From NCBI GenBank assembly GCA_022819985.1, contig JAJEGH010000004.1, positions 62,001 to 126,000 on the forward strand: a stretch of DNA of 64,000 nucleotides, read 5' to 3'. Below are positions 53,863-62,637 of the stretch, piece after piece. Both the position numbers and the translations under genes were made by a program. Source of the stretch: Alphaproteobacteria bacterium (lineage in GTDB: Bacteria > Pseudomonadota > Alphaproteobacteria > Bin65). Below the pieces are notes generated by a model, which did no database searches, had not been told where the DNA came from, and saw nothing but the letters and a program-made list of their open reading frames with translations. Position 1 is the first letter of the stretch. Each line of letters begins with the position of its first letter.

Positions 53863-55554
53863 TCACACCAGCGCCAGGACCAGGTAGACCGCCATCACGA
53901 TGAGGATCAGGCCGACCATGCCGGCGGTCTGCCAGGTGCGGGCCATGCGGCTTTGCGGACCGGCGAGGCGAATCATGCGGTCGAAGAAGCCGAGAGCGGT
54001 CTGGGCGCCGGCAAAGGCGAGGGCGTTGCGCAGCGGAACCGAGGCGCGCGCCAGCATCCGGCCGGCTGCAGGCAACCCCCGGCGGTAGATCCAGTCGATA
54101 TCGAGATTGACCGAGCGCAGTTCGGGCGGATACAGGCCGGTCCGCATCAGCACGGCGAAGGCCAGCGCCGAGAACAGCAGAAGCTGCAACTGGGTCACCA
54201 CATGCGCGGTCGTATAGGGGACGTAATCGACCGGATGGGGCAGCAGCGCATAAAGCGGCTCCGGCCAGACGCCGATCCCGACGCACAGGACGGCCGTCGC
54301 GCCCATCGCCAGCAGCATCGGCAGCGGCGCTTCCTTGCAGCGCTTGCCCGAATCGTGCGCGAAAAAAGCGAAATAGGGAATCTTGATCCCCGAATGGTGG
54401 AAAACGCCCGCCGATGCGAACAACAGCACGAACCAGATAAAGAGCAGTCCGTCGCCGGCAGCGGCGCTCATGATGAGCGACTTCGAGACGAACCCGCTGA
54501 ACAGCGGAAAGGCCGAAATCGACGCCGCGCCGACGATGCAGAAGGCCGCGGTCCACGGCATGGACTTGTAGAGCCCGCCCAGTTCCGATCCCTTGACGGT
54601 GCCGACCCGGTACAGGACTGCGCCCATCGACATGAACAGGAGTGCCTTGTAGAGGATATGGGCGAAGGCGTGGGCAACGGTGCCGTTCAGCGCCAGTTCC
54701 GTGCCGATGCCGATGCCGACGACCATGAAGCCGAGCTGGTTGTTCAGGCTGTAGGCGAGAACGCGCCGGAGGTCGTTCTCGATTACCGCATAGAAGATCG
54801 GGAAGGCCGTCATCAGCGCGCCGATCCAGATCAGGATATCCTCGCCGGCAAAACCCCGGGCCAGGCCGTAGACCGCCAGTTTGGTGGTAAAGGCGCTCAG
54901 GAAGACGGTGCCGGTCGGCGATGCCTCCGGGTAGGCGTCCTGCAGCCAGTTGTGCAGGAACGGAAAGGCGCATTTGATGCCGAAAGCGAGAAAGATGAGC
55001 AGGCCGGCGAGGCTCTGAAGCCCGGTCTGCCCGAACGCGATCGAGCCGGTCTCGGCTATCTGCAGCAGCGCGCCGGACAGCAGCAGCACGCCCGAGACGA
55101 CCTGGATCGCCAGGTAGCGCATGCCGGCGCGGTAGGACGCTTCGGTATTGCCTGCCCAGACGATGAAGGCCGAAGCGACCGCCGTGATCTCCCAGTAGAG
55201 GAACAGGGTGATGAGGTCGCCGGCGAACAGCGCGCCGATCGCGCTGCCCATATAGACCAGCGCGGCCACCTGCTCGGCGGTCCGGTTGAGCGCGACCGCG
55301 TAGAGGATGCCGAGGAACGCCGCGATGTGGAAGATATAGCCGAAGGCGAGGCTCAGCCTGTCGACCCGGACCGGCTGGAGTTCGTAGTCGAACAGGGCGA
55401 CGGTGACGCGGACGCCGTGCTCCAGCCCGAACAGATCGGCGAAACCGACGACGGGCAGCGCCAGCATCCAGGCCCAGCGCAGCCAGCCGCGCAGGAACGG
55501 CACGACAAGCGCGCCGCCGATCAGGAGCAGGCCGGGCGGCAGGCTAGCGATCAT
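53863..55554 (-). CDS. Antiporter subunit D-like proton channel (third copy)
   Basis: This 563-residue membrane protein of the NuoL/M/N-MrpD family has about 14-16 hydrophobic segments. The conserved TM5 Glu is in LFLYWEITAVASAF (about 118-130) and the TM7 Lys in FGIKCAFPFLHNWLQDAYPEAS. A second pair (FTTKLAVYGLAR) follows. It is the last gene of the antiporter operon and has a longer C-terminal part than the other copies, ending in an extra helix that may run along the membrane. It overlaps the small upstream gene by 11 bp. Confidence 0.88.
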   Translation of the reverse strand: MIASLPPGLLLIGGALVVPFLRGWLRWAWMLALPVVGFADLFGLEHGVRVTVALFDYELQPVRVDRLSLAFGYIFHIAAFLGILYAVALNRTAEQVAALVYMGSAIGALFAGDLITLFLYWEITAVASAFIVWAGNTEASYRAGMRYLAIQVVSGVLLLSGALLQIAETGSIAFGQTGLQSLAGLLIFLAFGIKCAFPFLHNWLQDAYPEASPTGTVFLSAFTTKLAVYGLARGFAGEDILIWIGALMTAFPIFYAVIENDLRRVLAYSLNNQLGFMVVGIGIGTELALNGTVAHAFAHILYKALLFMSMGAVLYRVGTVKGSELGGLYKSMPWTAAFCIVGAASISAFPLFSGFVSKSLIMSAAAGDGLLFIWFVLLFASAGVFHHSGIKIPYFAFFAHDSGKRCKEAPLPMLLAMGATAVLCVGIGVWPEPLYALLPHPVDYVPYTTAHVVTQLQLLLFSALAFAVLMRTGLYPPELRSVNLDIDWIYRRGLPAAGRMLARASVPLRNALAFAGAQTALGFFDRMIRLAGPQSRMARTWQTAGMVGLILIVMAVYLVLALV

Positions 55555-55819
55555 AATAGTCTTCGGACCGCATCAGCAGCTTGCGGAGCTGCTTGGCCGC
55601 CAGGACGAGGAATACGCACGCGACGAAGCCGTACAGGCCGTAGAACCCGAACCATTCCTCGACGGCGAATTTGGCGTGTTTGTCGTACAGCAGGTCCGCG
55701 GCGAACAGGCCGGCGCAAACGACCAGGAGCCCCCGGTAGATTTTCGTGACATTGCGCTTGTCGTCGAGCCAATAGCGCCGCTCCGGCGGGTTCTCTTTCC
55801 TGGAGGCGTTTTCGGTCAT
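55544..55819 (-). CDS. Small two-helix membrane protein of the antiporter operon
   Basis: This 91-residue protein has a charged N-terminus (KENPPERRYWLDDKRNVTK) and two hydrophobic segments (IYRGLLVVCAGLFAADLLY and FYGLYGFVACVFLVLAA), then a short charged tail. Small proteins like it occupy the same slot between D-type subunits in similar operons. It probably is an assembly or accessory subunit. ATG 55819 starts three bases from the previous gene. Confidence 0.8.
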   Translation of the reverse strand: MTENASRKENPPERRYWLDDKRNVTKIYRGLLVVCAGLFAADLLYDKHAKFAVEEWFGFYGLYGFVACVFLVLAAKQLRKLLMRSEDYYDR

Positions 55820-55821
55820 GG

Positions 55822-57336
55822 CTATCGGCCCCTTGTCGAAAGTCCGTCGATCATCGGCGCCAGGAAGGTCTCCAGATCTCCGGCGAAAACGAACAGCGCG
55901 ATACACCCCAATGCGGTCAGGGACAGGGGTATCAGGCAGAACAGGGGCGCCTCCTGCAGCCCGCCGCTCTCGCGGGGCGCCGCCATGGCGCCGACCGAAC
56001 GCGCCGGGCGCGCCGCTTGGGGCGCGAACCAGGCACGCGCAACGATCGGCATGAAATAGGCGACGTTCAGCAGCGTGCTGAGCATCAATGCGCCGACGAC
56101 GATCAGATGCCCGGTCCCGGCGGCCGCCAGCGCGATATACCATTTGCTCCAGGTGCCGCCGCCGGGCGGCAGGCCGGCGACGCTGAGAGCCCCGACCAGA
56201 AAGGCGAGCATGGTGACGGGCATGGCGCGGCCGATGCCGCCCATTTCGCTGACTTCGGTCTTGTGGAGTGCCGTGTAGATCGCGCCGGCGCAGAAAAAGA
56301 GGGTGATCTTGCCGAAGGCGTGCATGGCAATGTGCATGCCGCCGCCCAGAACGCCCCACTGCGTCGCGAGCGCGCCGGCCAGCACGACATAGGCGAGCTG
56401 GCTCACGGTGGAATAGGCGAGCCGGGCCTTGAGATTGTCCTTCGTCAGCGCGACGACCGAGGCGAGCACCAGGGTGATCGTTGCGATCCCGATCAGCCAC
56501 GAACCGGCCCCGCTGCTGTTCAGCAGATCGATGCCGAACACATAGACGATGACCTTGAGGACGACGAAGACGCCGGCCTTGACCACGGCAACCGCGTGCA
56601 GCAACGCCGAAACCGGCGTCGGGGCGACCATCGCCGCAGGCAGCCAGCGGTGAATCGGCATCAGGGCGGCCTTGCCGATGCCGAACATGTAGAGGCCAAG
56701 AAGCAGAAGGACGACGCCGTCGGACGCCGTGCCCGAAACAATGCCGCCGGCGCGGAAGTCGAGGGTGCCGGCGAGCATCCAGGTTGCGACGATGGCCGGA
56801 AGCAGCAGGGCGATCGAGGTGCCGAGAAGAATGCCGAGATAGGTCCGCCCGGCGCGCACGGACTTCGCGTCGCTGTGGTGCGTGACCAGCGGATAGGTGG
56901 TGAGCGTCAGCGCTTCGTAGCCGATGAAGGTCGTCAGCAGGTTGCCCGAGAAGGCGACGGCCATCGTGGCGCCGAGCGCCAGCGCGAAACAGGCATAGAA
57001 GCGCGTCTGGCGCGCCTCCCCGTTCGCCCGCATATATCCGATCGAATAGAAGGAGGTGACGATCCACAGGAACGAGGCCACGAGCCCGAACAGCATGCCG
57101 AGCGGCTCGATGGAAAAGGCGATGGGAACGCCCTCGACCGGTTCGAGGACGCGGAGGGCCGGCGTTTCGCCGTCCAGGACCCCGACCGCCAACCGGACGT
57201 TCACCGCGAACAGCAGCAGCGCCGTGGCGATCGTCACGGATTCGCGCAGGTTCGGCCGGCGCCCCGCAAGGGCGATCAGGCCGGCGCCGGCGAGCGGGAT
57301 CAGGAGCGCGAGCGCAATCAGTTCACCGCCGCTCAT
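55822..57336 (-). CDS. Antiporter subunit D-like proton channel (second copy)
   Basis: This 504-residue NuoL/M/N-MrpD-family protein has TM5 Glu in FIGYEALTLTTYPL (about 135), TM7 Lys in FGIGKAALMPIHRWLP (about 220) and AVVKAGVFVVLK downstream; these residues carry protons in the family. Its ATG 57336 overlaps the stop of the preceding D gene (ATGA). A Pro/Ala-rich loop near residue 440 is unusual. It differs clearly from the copies on either side, so the three channels are old duplicates. Confidence 0.9.
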   Translation of the reverse strand: MSGGELIALALLIPLAGAGLIALAGRRPNLRESVTIATALLLFAVNVRLAVGVLDGETPALRVLEPVEGVPIAFSIEPLGMLFGLVASFLWIVTSFYSIGYMRANGEARQTRFYACFALALGATMAVAFSGNLLTTFIGYEALTLTTYPLVTHHSDAKSVRAGRTYLGILLGTSIALLLPAIVATWMLAGTLDFRAGGIVSGTASDGVVLLLLGLYMFGIGKAALMPIHRWLPAAMVAPTPVSALLHAVAVVKAGVFVVLKVIVYVFGIDLLNSSGAGSWLIGIATITLVLASVVALTKDNLKARLAYSTVSQLAYVVLAGALATQWGVLGGGMHIAMHAFGKITLFFCAGAIYTALHKTEVSEMGGIGRAMPVTMLAFLVGALSVAGLPPGGGTWSKWYIALAAAGTGHLIVVGALMLSTLLNVAYFMPIVARAWFAPQAARPARSVGAMAAPRESGGLQEAPLFCLIPLSLTALGCIALFVFAGDLETFLAPMIDGLSTRGR

Positions 57337-58811
57337 TCGACGGCCCCCATCAGCGCCAGGGCGGCGGCTTTCGCGACATCGACGCTGCCGCTGGTCTCGA
57401 ATCCGAACCAGATATTCGCAGCGACGACGATCCAGAGCGGGACGAGCATGACGAGCGGCGCCTCGCCGACCCGGCCGGCGGTGCCGGGCGGTTCGCGGAA
57501 CCACGCCGCCTCCACGACCTTCCAGACATAGACGACCGCGAGCAGCGAGGTGAGCACGATCAGCGCGGCGACCGGCCACCAGCCCTTTTCCAGCGCCGCG
57601 AGCACCAGATACCATTTGCTCACGAAGCCGGCGGTCAGCGGCACGCCGATCAGGCTGAGCCCGCACAGCAGGAAGCCCGCCATCGTCCAGGGCATCTGCC
57701 GGCCGACCCCCGCGATGGCCTCGAGCCGGCAACTGCCGAGGCGCAGGAACACGCAGCCCATGGCCAGAAACAGGCCGGCTTTCATGATCGCATGGTTGAA
57801 GATGTGCAGCAGGCCGGCCTGCAACCCGAGCGCCGTGGCGAAGGACAGGCCGAGCAGCATGTAGCCGATCTGCGCCACCGACGACCAGGCGAGCAGCCGT
57901 TTGACATCGTCCTGGTAGATCGCGACCAGCGAGCAGACGACGATGCCGGCGATGGCGAGGATCAGCAGGGCCGGGCCGAACGGCTGGCCGGCGAAGCTGA
58001 ACTCGAAGCCGAAGACGGTGAAGATGAAGCGGAGCACGACATAGAGCGACACCTTGGTCGCCGTGCCGGCGAGGAAGACGCTGACCGCCGAGGGCGCGTG
58101 GGCGTAGGCGTTCGGCAGCCACAGATGCAGCGGGAATACGGCCAGCTTCAGGCCCATGCCGACGACGATGAAGCCGAAGGCCGCCAATACGATGCGCGAG
58201 CCGGCGAGCGGCTTAAGCTGCTCCGCCAGGTCGGCCATGTTGAGGGTGCCGGTCATCAGGTAGAGCAGGCCGACGCCGATCAGGAAGAAGGTCGCGCCGA
58301 TGGTGCCCATGACCAGATACTGGTAGGCGGCGTGCAGCGCCTTGCGGTGCCGCCCCATGCTGATCAGCGCATAGGACGACAGCGACGAGATTTCAAGGAA
58401 TACGAAGACGTTGAACGCGTCGCCGGTGATCGTAATGCCGAGCAGTCCGGACAGGCACAGCAGGTACAAGACATAGAACAGGCCGATCTGCCGCTCCGGC
58501 AGCTCCTCGGCCACGCTGCGCAGGGCGTAGGGCGCGACGACCGCGCCGACGGCGGCGACGATGACCAGGATAAAGCCGTTCAGCCGGTCGACGACATATT
58601 CGATGCCCCAGGGCGCCACCCAGCTTCCGAGCTGGTATCGGATCGTGCCGCCGTCGAGCGCCTGCATCAGCAGCAGCACGGCGATGGCGAGGCACAGCCA
58701 GCTCACCAGAGTTGCGATCAGCCAGCAGACCGCGCCATGGCGGACCAGCAGGCAGACCGGCGCGGCGATCAACGGCAGGATCACCTGCAATATGGGCAGA
58801 TGTTCGCCCAT
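57333..58811 (-). CDS. mnhD: Cation/H+ antiporter subunit D
   Basis: This 492-residue protein of the MrpD/MnhD family has FVFLEISSLSSYALISMGRH (TM5 Glu, about 135), VGMGLKLAVFPLHLWLPNAYAHAPSAVS (TM7 Lys) and TATKVSLYVVLRF. It is the most MrpD-like of the three D-type proteins in this operon. ATG 58811 overlaps the stop of the mnhC-like gene, and its own stop overlaps the next start, so all are translationally coupled. Confidence 0.92.
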   Translation of the reverse strand: MGEHLPILQVILPLIAAPVCLLVRHGAVCWLIATLVSWLCLAIAVLLLMQALDGGTIRYQLGSWVAPWGIEYVVDRLNGFILVIVAAVGAVVAPYALRSVAEELPERQIGLFYVLYLLCLSGLLGITITGDAFNVFVFLEISSLSSYALISMGRHRKALHAAYQYLVMGTIGATFFLIGVGLLYLMTGTLNMADLAEQLKPLAGSRIVLAAFGFIVVGMGLKLAVFPLHLWLPNAYAHAPSAVSVFLAGTATKVSLYVVLRFIFTVFGFEFSFAGQPFGPALLILAIAGIVVCSLVAIYQDDVKRLLAWSSVAQIGYMLLGLSFATALGLQAGLLHIFNHAIMKAGLFLAMGCVFLRLGSCRLEAIAGVGRQMPWTMAGFLLCGLSLIGVPLTAGFVSKWYLVLAALEKGWWPVAALIVLTSLLAVVYVWKVVEAAWFREPPGTAGRVGEAPLVMLVPLWIVVAANIWFGFETSGSVDVAKAAALALMGAVE

Positions 58812-59170
58812 CAGCCGGCGGCATCCATCTCGTTGATTTCGTCTTCCTCGATGGTGCCGTAGGCCTCCTTGAGCCGGACGACCAGCGCCAGACCGAGGGA
58901 CACGGTGGCGACGCCGACGACGATGGCCGTGAGGATAAGAACGTGCGGCAACGGATTGGAATAACTGGTTATTCCTTCCTCGACGATCGGCGCCGTGCCG
59001 CCCCTGACCTTGCCGACGCTGATGTAGAACAGGAACACGGCGGACTGGAAGATGTTCAGGCCGATCAGCTTCTTCACCAGATTGTGCCGCGACATCACGA
59101 TGTAGAAGCCGGCCATCATCAGCAGGATGACGATCCAGTAGTTGTACAGGCCGAGGAAGGTCTGCCACAT
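58811..59170 (-). CDS. mnhC: Cation/H+ antiporter subunit C (NuoK-like)
   Basis: This 119-residue NuoK/MrpC-type protein has three transmembrane helices (YWIVILLMMAGFYIVMS, KKLIGLNIFQSAVFLFYISVG, VLILTAIVVGVATVSLGLALVV) and the GLNIFQSAVFLFYI signature. It links the D-type channels in the complex. It is followed by mnhD with overlap and preceded by the mnhB-like gene with a 9-bp gap. Confidence 0.92.
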   Translation of the reverse strand: MWQTFLGLYNYWIVILLMMAGFYIVMSRHNLVKKLIGLNIFQSAVFLFYISVGKVRGGTAPIVEEGITSYSNPLPHVLILTAIVVGVATVSLGLALVVRLKEAYGTIEEDEINEMDAAG

Positions 59171-59179
59171 GGGCGCCGG

Positions 59180-59650
59180 CTACCGCTCTTCGTCGCCGTC
59201 GGGCGGCAGGACGGCTTCCTCGCGCTCTTCGAGGACGCCGCGCCGGCCGGCAAAGGTGAAGAAGACCGTGATCATCACCGCGGCCACCGTCACGCCCACG
59301 CCGAACTCGACGATCAGGATGCCGTAATGCTGGCCGTGCCCGGCATCGTGGGCCAGGACGGAGTAGTCCAGATACTTGCCGCCGAGCAGCATCCCGGCCA
59401 CGCCGGTTCCGGCGTAGAGCAGCACGCCCAGGCCGATCGCCGCGCGGGCGACGGCCGGCGGCGCGATCTGCCGGGCGTGTTCGATGCCGTAGATCAGGGC
59501 GAACAGGATAAAGGCCGAGGCGAAGATCACGCCGGCCTGGAAGCCGCCGCCCGGCCCGAAATCGCCATGGAACTGGACGTAGAGGGCGAACAGCACGATG
59601 AACGGCGCCAACAGCCGGGCGATCACCCGCAGGACGACATGCTCGATCAT
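59180..59650 (-). CDS. mnhB: Cation/H+ antiporter subunit B (MnhB domain)
   Basis: This 156-residue protein has four hydrophobic segments and the MnhB signature ALYVQFHGDFGPGGGFQAGVIFASAFIL (about 22-49). A charged C-terminal tail (REEREEAVLPPDGDEER-like) is cytoplasmic. It overlaps the upstream DUF4040 gene by four bases. Confidence 0.92.
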   Translation of the reverse strand: MIEHVVLRVIARLLAPFIVLFALYVQFHGDFGPGGGFQAGVIFASAFILFALIYGIEHARQIAPPAVARAAIGLGVLLYAGTGVAGMLLGGKYLDYSVLAHDAGHGQHYGILIVEFGVGVTVAAVMITVFFTFAGRRGVLEEREEAVLPPDGDEER

Positions 59651-60300
59651 GCGTCCGCTCCGTCGGTCGTCGAACCACGGCCGGAGACCGTGCCGCCGTC
59701 CTTCCGCGCCGAACGGCGCCGTCGGCCGCCGGCCCCCGCTCCGATAGCGCCGCCGCCGAGCAGGGCCAGCACGCCGACGCCCGCAGTGAAGATCACGACG
59801 ACTTCGCCCAGGGTATCGAAGCCGCGGTAACTCGCCAGGGTCGTGGTCACGACATTCGGGATATGGGTCGCCGTCGGCCCGTCCCGGCCGACCTGGCGCA
59901 CCGAATCGGCGAGGAATTCCGGCGCCAGCCGCCCCTGGGCCGGCGCTCCGGCGTCGCCGAAATGCGGCATCAGCGGATCGAGCGTGGTGTAGACCAGCGC
60001 CGCGCCGAGCAACACGACCAGCAGCATCGGGCCGTAGGTTCCGAAGCGGTGCTTGTGGGGTTTGGCATGCCGGTCCGTGAGCAGCAGGGCGCCGAGGAAC
60101 AGCACCGTGGTGATGCCGGCGCCGACCGCCGCTTCGGTAAAGGCGACGTCGACCGCATCGAGCAGCACGAAGACGGTGGCGATCAGCAGGCTGTAGATGC
60201 CGGCCAGCATTGTGGCGACGAACAGGTTTAGGGTGCGCGCGATGGCCCAGGCCGTGATCGCCATGAAAGCGAGCAGCGCCAGATTGGTGACGGTAATCAA
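59647..60300 (-). CDS. DUF4040/MbhD-MbhE-type antiporter subunit
   Basis: This 217-residue membrane protein corresponds to the C-terminal part of MrpA or to MbhD plus MbhE: LDAVDVAFTEAAVGAGITTVLFLGALLL (about 48-75), then a loop with DPLMPHFGD, and TLASYRGFDTLGEVVVIFTAGVGVLALL. It indicates an operon with a split MrpA. The only reading-frame start fitting the neighbour is TTG 60300, overlapping the mnhG stop (TTGA). The tail is Arg/Gly-rich. Confidence 0.88.
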   Translation of the reverse strand: MITVTNLALLAFMAITAWAIARTLNLFVATMLAGIYSLLIATVFVLLDAVDVAFTEAAVGAGITTVLFLGALLLTDRHAKPHKHRFGTYGPMLLVVLLGAALVYTTLDPLMPHFGDAGAPAQGRLAPEFLADSVRQVGRDGPTATHIPNVVTTTLASYRGFDTLGEVVVIFTAGVGVLALLGGGAIGAGAGGRRRRSARKDGGTVSGRGSTTDGADA

Positions 60301-60647
60301 GGCGCGGCCTCGTCCGCCATTTCGGCGGTCTCGTCGGCGCCGAGTTCGCGGCACAGCGGCTCGAGGCCGCCGGCAAGCGCGGCCTTGACCAGGGCGTGGG
60401 TCGCCGTCGGGCTGGTGAAGAACAGCAGCAGCCCGATCAGCACCAGCTTCACCGTGACCAGCGAAAACCCGGCCTGGAGCGCAAGGCCCGCGAGGATCAG
60501 ATAGGCGCCGCCGGTATCGATGACCCCGGCGGCGTGGCTGCGCGCATAGACGTCCGGAAAGCGGATCATCCCGATGCCGCCGGAAAGGCAGAACAGCGCC
60601 CCGGCGACCAGGCAGAGCCAGCTTGCGATATCGACCGCCAGCGTCAT
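60297..60647 (-). CDS. mnhG: Cation/H+ antiporter subunit G
   Basis: This 116-residue three-helix protein has the MnhG/PhaG signature GGIGMIRFPDVYARSHAAGVIDTGGAYLILAGLAL (about 23-57) and a final helix VLIGLLLFFTSPTATHALVKAAL. It is an accessory subunit of the antiporter. Its start overlaps mnhF and its stop overlaps the next gene. Confidence 0.93.
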   Translation of the reverse strand: MTLAVDIASWLCLVAGALFCLSGGIGMIRFPDVYARSHAAGVIDTGGAYLILAGLALQAGFSLVTVKLVLIGLLLFFTSPTATHALVKAALAGGLEPLCRELGADETAEMADEAAP

Positions 60648-60961
60648 GGCCGGCCGCCGTCCCCGCCGGTGTCAGCGTTGTCTGCGTCGGACTTCCGGCC
60701 CGAGACGCCGAGATCGCCGTATTGCAGATATTTCAGGATCGCGATGGTGCCGACGAAGTTGATCAGCGCATAGAGCAGGGCGATATCGAGGAATTGCGGC
60801 CGGCCCATCAGGAAGCCGAGCACCGCGATCGCCAGCACCGTCACGGTGCCGAAGGTGTTGAGCGCGAGAACCCGGTCGAACACCGTCGGGCCGAGCAGGC
60901 CGCGGACCAGCGTCAGGGTCATGGCCGCCAGCACGCCGGCCATCGCCGCGGCGAACATCAT
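60644..60961 (-). CDS. mnhF: Cation/H+ antiporter subunit F
   Basis: This 105-residue three-helix MnhF/PhaF protein has VRGLLGPTVFDRVLALNTFGTVTVLAIAVLGF and FLDIALLYALINFVGTIAILKYLQYG, the family's core. The C-terminal tail is Asp/Gly-rich. ATG 60961 overlaps the mnhE stop by four bases. Confidence 0.93.
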   Translation of the reverse strand: MMFAAAMAGVLAAMTLTLVRGLLGPTVFDRVLALNTFGTVTVLAIAVLGFLMGRPQFLDIALLYALINFVGTIAILKYLQYGDLGVSGRKSDADNADTGGDGGRP

Positions 60962-61455
60962 GGCCCGCCCCCGTTCCCGGTCTTCGAAGGGCCCTCCACC
61001 CGGCAGATCCGCCCGTCCATTTCGCCGCCGAGGATATCCCGGGCGCCGTGGCGGGTCAGCGCATGGACGCGGATTTCATGGTCCCAGGTCTGCAGGGAGA
61101 CGGTGCCGGGCGTCAGCGTGATCGAGTTGGCATAGGTCGCGACGCCGACGCCGGTGTCCTGGTTCGCCGGCGCGCGGAAGATGCAGGGGTCGATCCGGGC
61201 GCCGGGCAGGACGCAGCGCTTCGCGACGTCGAGGTTGGATTTCAGGATCTGCCCGAGCAGCCACAGCCAGTAGAGCGGCAGCGTCGGTTTGACGTACCAG
61301 GAGAGGGTTGCGTAATCGACGAAATCCTTGCGCCGGGCGATATAGACCGTCGCGGCGCAGGATGCGACGCCGAAGCCGACGATCAGCGGCTCGTAATGGC
61401 CGGACATCAGCAGCCAGAAGGCGAACAGGGCAAGATACAGGCCGACCAGCCGCAC
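60958..61455 (-). CDS. mnhE: Cation/H+ antiporter subunit E
   Basis: This about 165-residue MnhE protein has two N-terminal transmembrane helices (RLVGLYLALFAFWLLMSGHYEPLIVGFGVASCAATVYIARR) and a cytoplasmic domain with ANSITLTPGTVSLQTWDHEIRVHALT, the family signature. GTG 61455, preceded by GGAGAGG, puts the first helix at the N-terminus as in relatives; a TTG at 61524 would add 23 residues without a ribosome site. It is the first gene of the ten-gene antiporter operon. Confidence 0.87.
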   Translation of the reverse strand: MRLVGLYLALFAFWLLMSGHYEPLIVGFGVASCAATVYIARRKDFVDYATLSWYVKPTLPLYWLWLLGQILKSNLDVAKRCVLPGARIDPCIFRAPANQDTGVGVATYANSITLTPGTVSLQTWDHEIRVHALTRHGARDILGGEMDGRICRVEGPSKTGNGGGP

Positions 61456-61656
61456 GGCGTTCCAATCCTCTCCAAGGCGCGTTCGGGCGCCGCGAACCCT
61501 AGTGAGCGCCGTCAACCGTGACAAGGCCGCCGGAGGGTCGGCAGTGTCTCAGTTCGATACTTAAATGGGGCCTAGGCGCCCGAAGCCTCGCGGCTCGTTT
61601 TGGTGCCACAGTCCGAACCGGGTTCCCGACGCCGAACCGGAGCGCCGCACGGACCG

Positions 61657-62622
61657 TCACTTCAATTCCGTCGCATAGTCCGCGACCGGCAGGATTTTCC
61701 CGATGATCCCCTGGGCCTTCAGGAAGGCCGCAAAATTCGCATAGCGCGCGGTGTCGAGCGCAGCCGGCCGGAGCGCGAACCGGGGCAGGGTGTCCCGCCA
61801 CGCCCGGCGGAAAAGCTCGCTGTCCAGTTCCTTCTCGCGGCCCCTGATAAACAGTTTCCAACTGCGCCCCGGATAGTTCACCAGATATTGAACGCCGCGT
61901 TCCACCGCATTGATAAACCTGCGTATCTTCGGATCGGAAATCCGATCCTTGTGGGTGACGTAGATCAATTCGTCATAGGGCGGCACGCCCTCTTCCTCGA
62001 CGAAGAAGGCGGTGCCGGGCCGCTTCTCGATATCCATCTGATTGAGTTCGAAATTGCGGTAAGCGCCGATCACCGCGCTCACCTTGCCCGCCATCAGGCT
62101 GGACGACAGGTCGAAGTTCACATTCACCAGCGTGATGTCTTCGATCGTCAGCCCGTGCTTGCCCAGCATGGCCTTGAGCAGGGCGGTCTCGAAGCCGCCG
62201 ACCGAATAGCCGACCTTGCGGCCCTTGAGATCGGCGATCCGCTTCACCGGGCCGTCGCGCAGCACGACCAGCGAATTGAGCGGCGTCGCGACCAGCGTCC
62301 CGATCCTCACCAGCGGCAGGCCCTTGCTGGTCTGGATGTGGAGCTGCGGCTGGTAGGAGATGGCGACGTCGCCGCGCCGGGCCGCGACCAGCCGCGGCGG
62401 ATCGTTCGGGTCGGACGGCGCGATCAGTTCGACGTCCAACCCGGCCTCCCGGAAGTAGCCGCGCTCCTGTGCCACGAACAACGGCCCGTGGTCCGGGTTG
62501 ACGAACCAGTCGAGCAGGACGGTGAATTTGTCCGCGGCGCCGGCCGCAGGAGCGGCGGTGGCGAAGATTGCGCCGGCCAGGCAGGCGGTGCGGAACAGGC
62601 GGAGTGAGGGCGGCAGAAGCAT
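61657..62622 (-). CDS. thiY: ThiY-like substrate-binding protein (thiamine precursor type)
   Basis: This 321-residue periplasmic protein has a signal peptide (1-29, AGAAD) and the NMT1/THI5-like fold: DKFTVLLDWFVNPDHGPLFVAQERGYFREAGLDVELI. WFVNPDHG is the segment that grips the pyrimidine (HMP/FAMP) in ThiY. It follows the permease gene by 15 bp, under a TPP riboswitch, which strongly supports a thiamine-precursor transport role. No ATPase gene is adjacent. Confidence 0.88.
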   Translation of the reverse strand: MLLPPSLRLFRTACLAGAIFATAAPAAGAADKFTVLLDWFVNPDHGPLFVAQERGYFREAGLDVELIAPSDPNDPPRLVAARRGDVAISYQPQLHIQTSKGLPLVRIGTLVATPLNSLVVLRDGPVKRIADLKGRKVGYSVGGFETALLKAMLGKHGLTIEDITLVNVNFDLSSSLMAGKVSAVIGAYRNFELNQMDIEKRPGTAFFVEEEGVPPYDELIYVTHKDRISDPKIRRFINAVERGVQYLVNYPGRSWKLFIRGREKELDSELFRRAWRDTLPRFALRPAALDTARYANFAAFLKAQGIIGKILPVADYATELK

Positions 62623-62637
62623 GGGATACCTCGATGT

